Positions 6,182 to 6,496 of a DNA stretch of 6,496 nt are shown here, one piece after another. Each line of letters starts with the position of its first letter. Position 1 is the first letter of the stretch. The notes beneath the pieces are model-generated. The model worked only from the letters and a program-made list of their open reading frames with translations. It did no database searches and was not told where the DNA came from. The stretch is taken from the NCBI GenBank assembly GCA_964361075.1, contig CAYHZL010000191.1, positions 1 to 6,496 on the forward strand. The letters are read 5' to 3'. The stretch comes from CAYHZL01 sp964361075. GTDB lineage: Bacteria; Bacteroidota; Ignavibacteria; UBA10030; UBA8401. Both the position numbers and the translations under genes were made by a program.

Positions 6182-6275
6182 CTACAAGGAAACGGCAGTT
6201 TTTAAACACAGGTTATGGCATAATCGTTGCGATAAACTAAGGAAAAAAAAACTGCACTTATTTTTTTTCTTGTAG
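6182..6275. repeat. Nested inverted repeat, possible structured RNA or element ends
   Basis: CTACAAG (6182-6188) and GCAGTTTTT (6195-6203) on the left are mirrored by AAAAACTGC (6247-6255) and CTTGTAG (6269-6275) on the right. Spacers are 6 and 13 nt between arms. Near the centre is a third small palindrome, ATCG-TTG-CGAT (6223-6233). Two arms in matching order plus a central hairpin are unlikely to be pure chance, but the role (RNA fold, operator array, or decayed small element) is open. Confidence 0.4.
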
Positions 6276-6354
6276 GTCAACTATGAACATTTCCTTTTTA
6301 GCTGATTCACATTAGCACAGACTGTATGAAAAGTTATGGCGAGGACACCGACTT

Positions 6355-6397
6355 GTTCCGAAGGAATGTTCCAAGGGAATGGCGTTGCCACCCTTGG
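6355..6397. repeat. Two adjacent tight hairpins (REP-like or structured RNA)
   Basis: The first is TTCC-GAA-GGAA (6356-6366), extendable by a G-T pair. The second is CCAAGGG (6371-6377) pairing with CCCTTGG (6391-6397), a 2-nt bulge AA, then TGGC (6380-6383) pairing with GCCA (6387-6390) around GTT. No T-tract follows, so this is not an intrinsic terminator. The block is more GC-rich than its surroundings. Two overlapping 28-codon frames cross it (ATG 6326 to TAG 6412, and ATG 6336 to TAA 6422), neither with a good ribosome-binding site. Confidence 0.45.
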
Positions 6398-6477
6398 CAT
6401 CGGGAGAAATAGCGGTATTTAAACAAAAATAGTAATTTGAGAGTAATTGCTCAGCGAAAACAACCCCACCCTTTATC

Positions 6478-6496
6478 CCTCCCCTTTTAGGGGAGG
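6478..6496. repeat. Palindrome CCTCCCC-N5-GGGGAGG at the right edge
   Basis: Seven-base arms (6478-6484 and 6490-6496) enclose TTTTA. Preceded by CCCCACCCTTTATC, it matches the look of the common 'ccctcccctaaaaggggagg' intergenic repeats. The window ends inside or at the edge of it, so its full extent is not visible. Confidence 0.5.

Larger units (their letters stand above)
6084..6496. other. Non-coding region with several inverted repeats
   Basis: In these 413 bp I find no open frame longer than 28 codons with a plausible start, and no tRNA. The content is: homopolymer tracts (T-run near 6165-6174, A-run 6243-6251, T-run 6261-6268), a nested inverted repeat (6182-6275), a pair of tight hairpins (6355-6397) and a palindrome at the right edge (6478-6496). 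It reads as an intergenic or repeat-colonised spacer. A promoter for a gene to the right is possible, but none is convincing. Confidence 0.6.

Noticed and set aside
6336..6422. 28-residue peptide gene
   Set aside because: It has no ribosome-binding site, a competing equal-length frame overlaps it (6326-6412), and the hairpins explain the sequence better.
1..6496. CRISPR array, tRNA or rRNA
   Set aside because: No regularly spaced identical repeats, cloverleaf arms or rRNA-like conserved stretches were seen on either strand.

Overview
The window looks like a piece of chromosome from the Bacteroidota/Chlorobi/Ignavibacteria side of the FCB group. The main evidence is a tail-to-head overlapping gene pair, DUF4159 followed by a large DUF4175-type membrane coiled-coil protein, which is typical of those lineages. 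The DUF4159 gene has no Shine-Dalgarno sequence, and AT-rich intergenic DNA is littered with short palindromic repeats. No marker gene fixes the lineage, so this placement is an inference.

Layout. Positions 1-198 are non-coding: the end of a probable dispersed repeat, then a strong intrinsic terminator (133-165) for a gene lying to the left. At 199-306 is a broken first exon-like fragment, the signal peptide and first mature residues of a DUF4159 protein, cut off after 36 codons. An AT-rich stretch (307-495) with a perfect 5-4-5 palindrome follows. Next come two small co-directional genes, a soluble GHKL ATPase (496-1380) and a STAS-like DUF4325-type protein (1399-1704), closed by their own terminator (1728-1760). 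At about 1813 the same DUF4159 leader and gene start appear again, and this copy is intact: DUF4159 (1852-2526) overlaps by 4 bases the DUF4175 gene (2523-5942). Just after the DUF4175 stop sits a 138-bp palindromic MITE-like element (5946-6083) flanked by ATAA on both sides. The rest (6084-6496) has no credible gene but holds three further inverted-repeat structures.

How the parts work together. The ATPase and STAS-like protein look like a partner-switch pair of the SpoIIAB/SpoIIAA or RsbW/RsbV kind, with no sigma factor or effector in the window. DUF4159 (exported, with an amidotransferase-like fold) and DUF4175 (three membrane segments, Ig-like region, long Gln-rich coiled coil) are an envelope-associated pair of unknown function, often found with MoxR and DUF58 genes.

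The most interesting point is the junction. The two-gene switch cassette lies between a truncated DUF4159 start and a complete diverged copy of the same start (about 79% identity over 140 bp, with all three differences in the first 15 mature codons being synonymous). The two copies must have evolved as separate working genes before one was broken, so this is not a simple recent duplication. Either a cassette arrived with a replacement allele of its target gene, or a tandem paralogue was destroyed.
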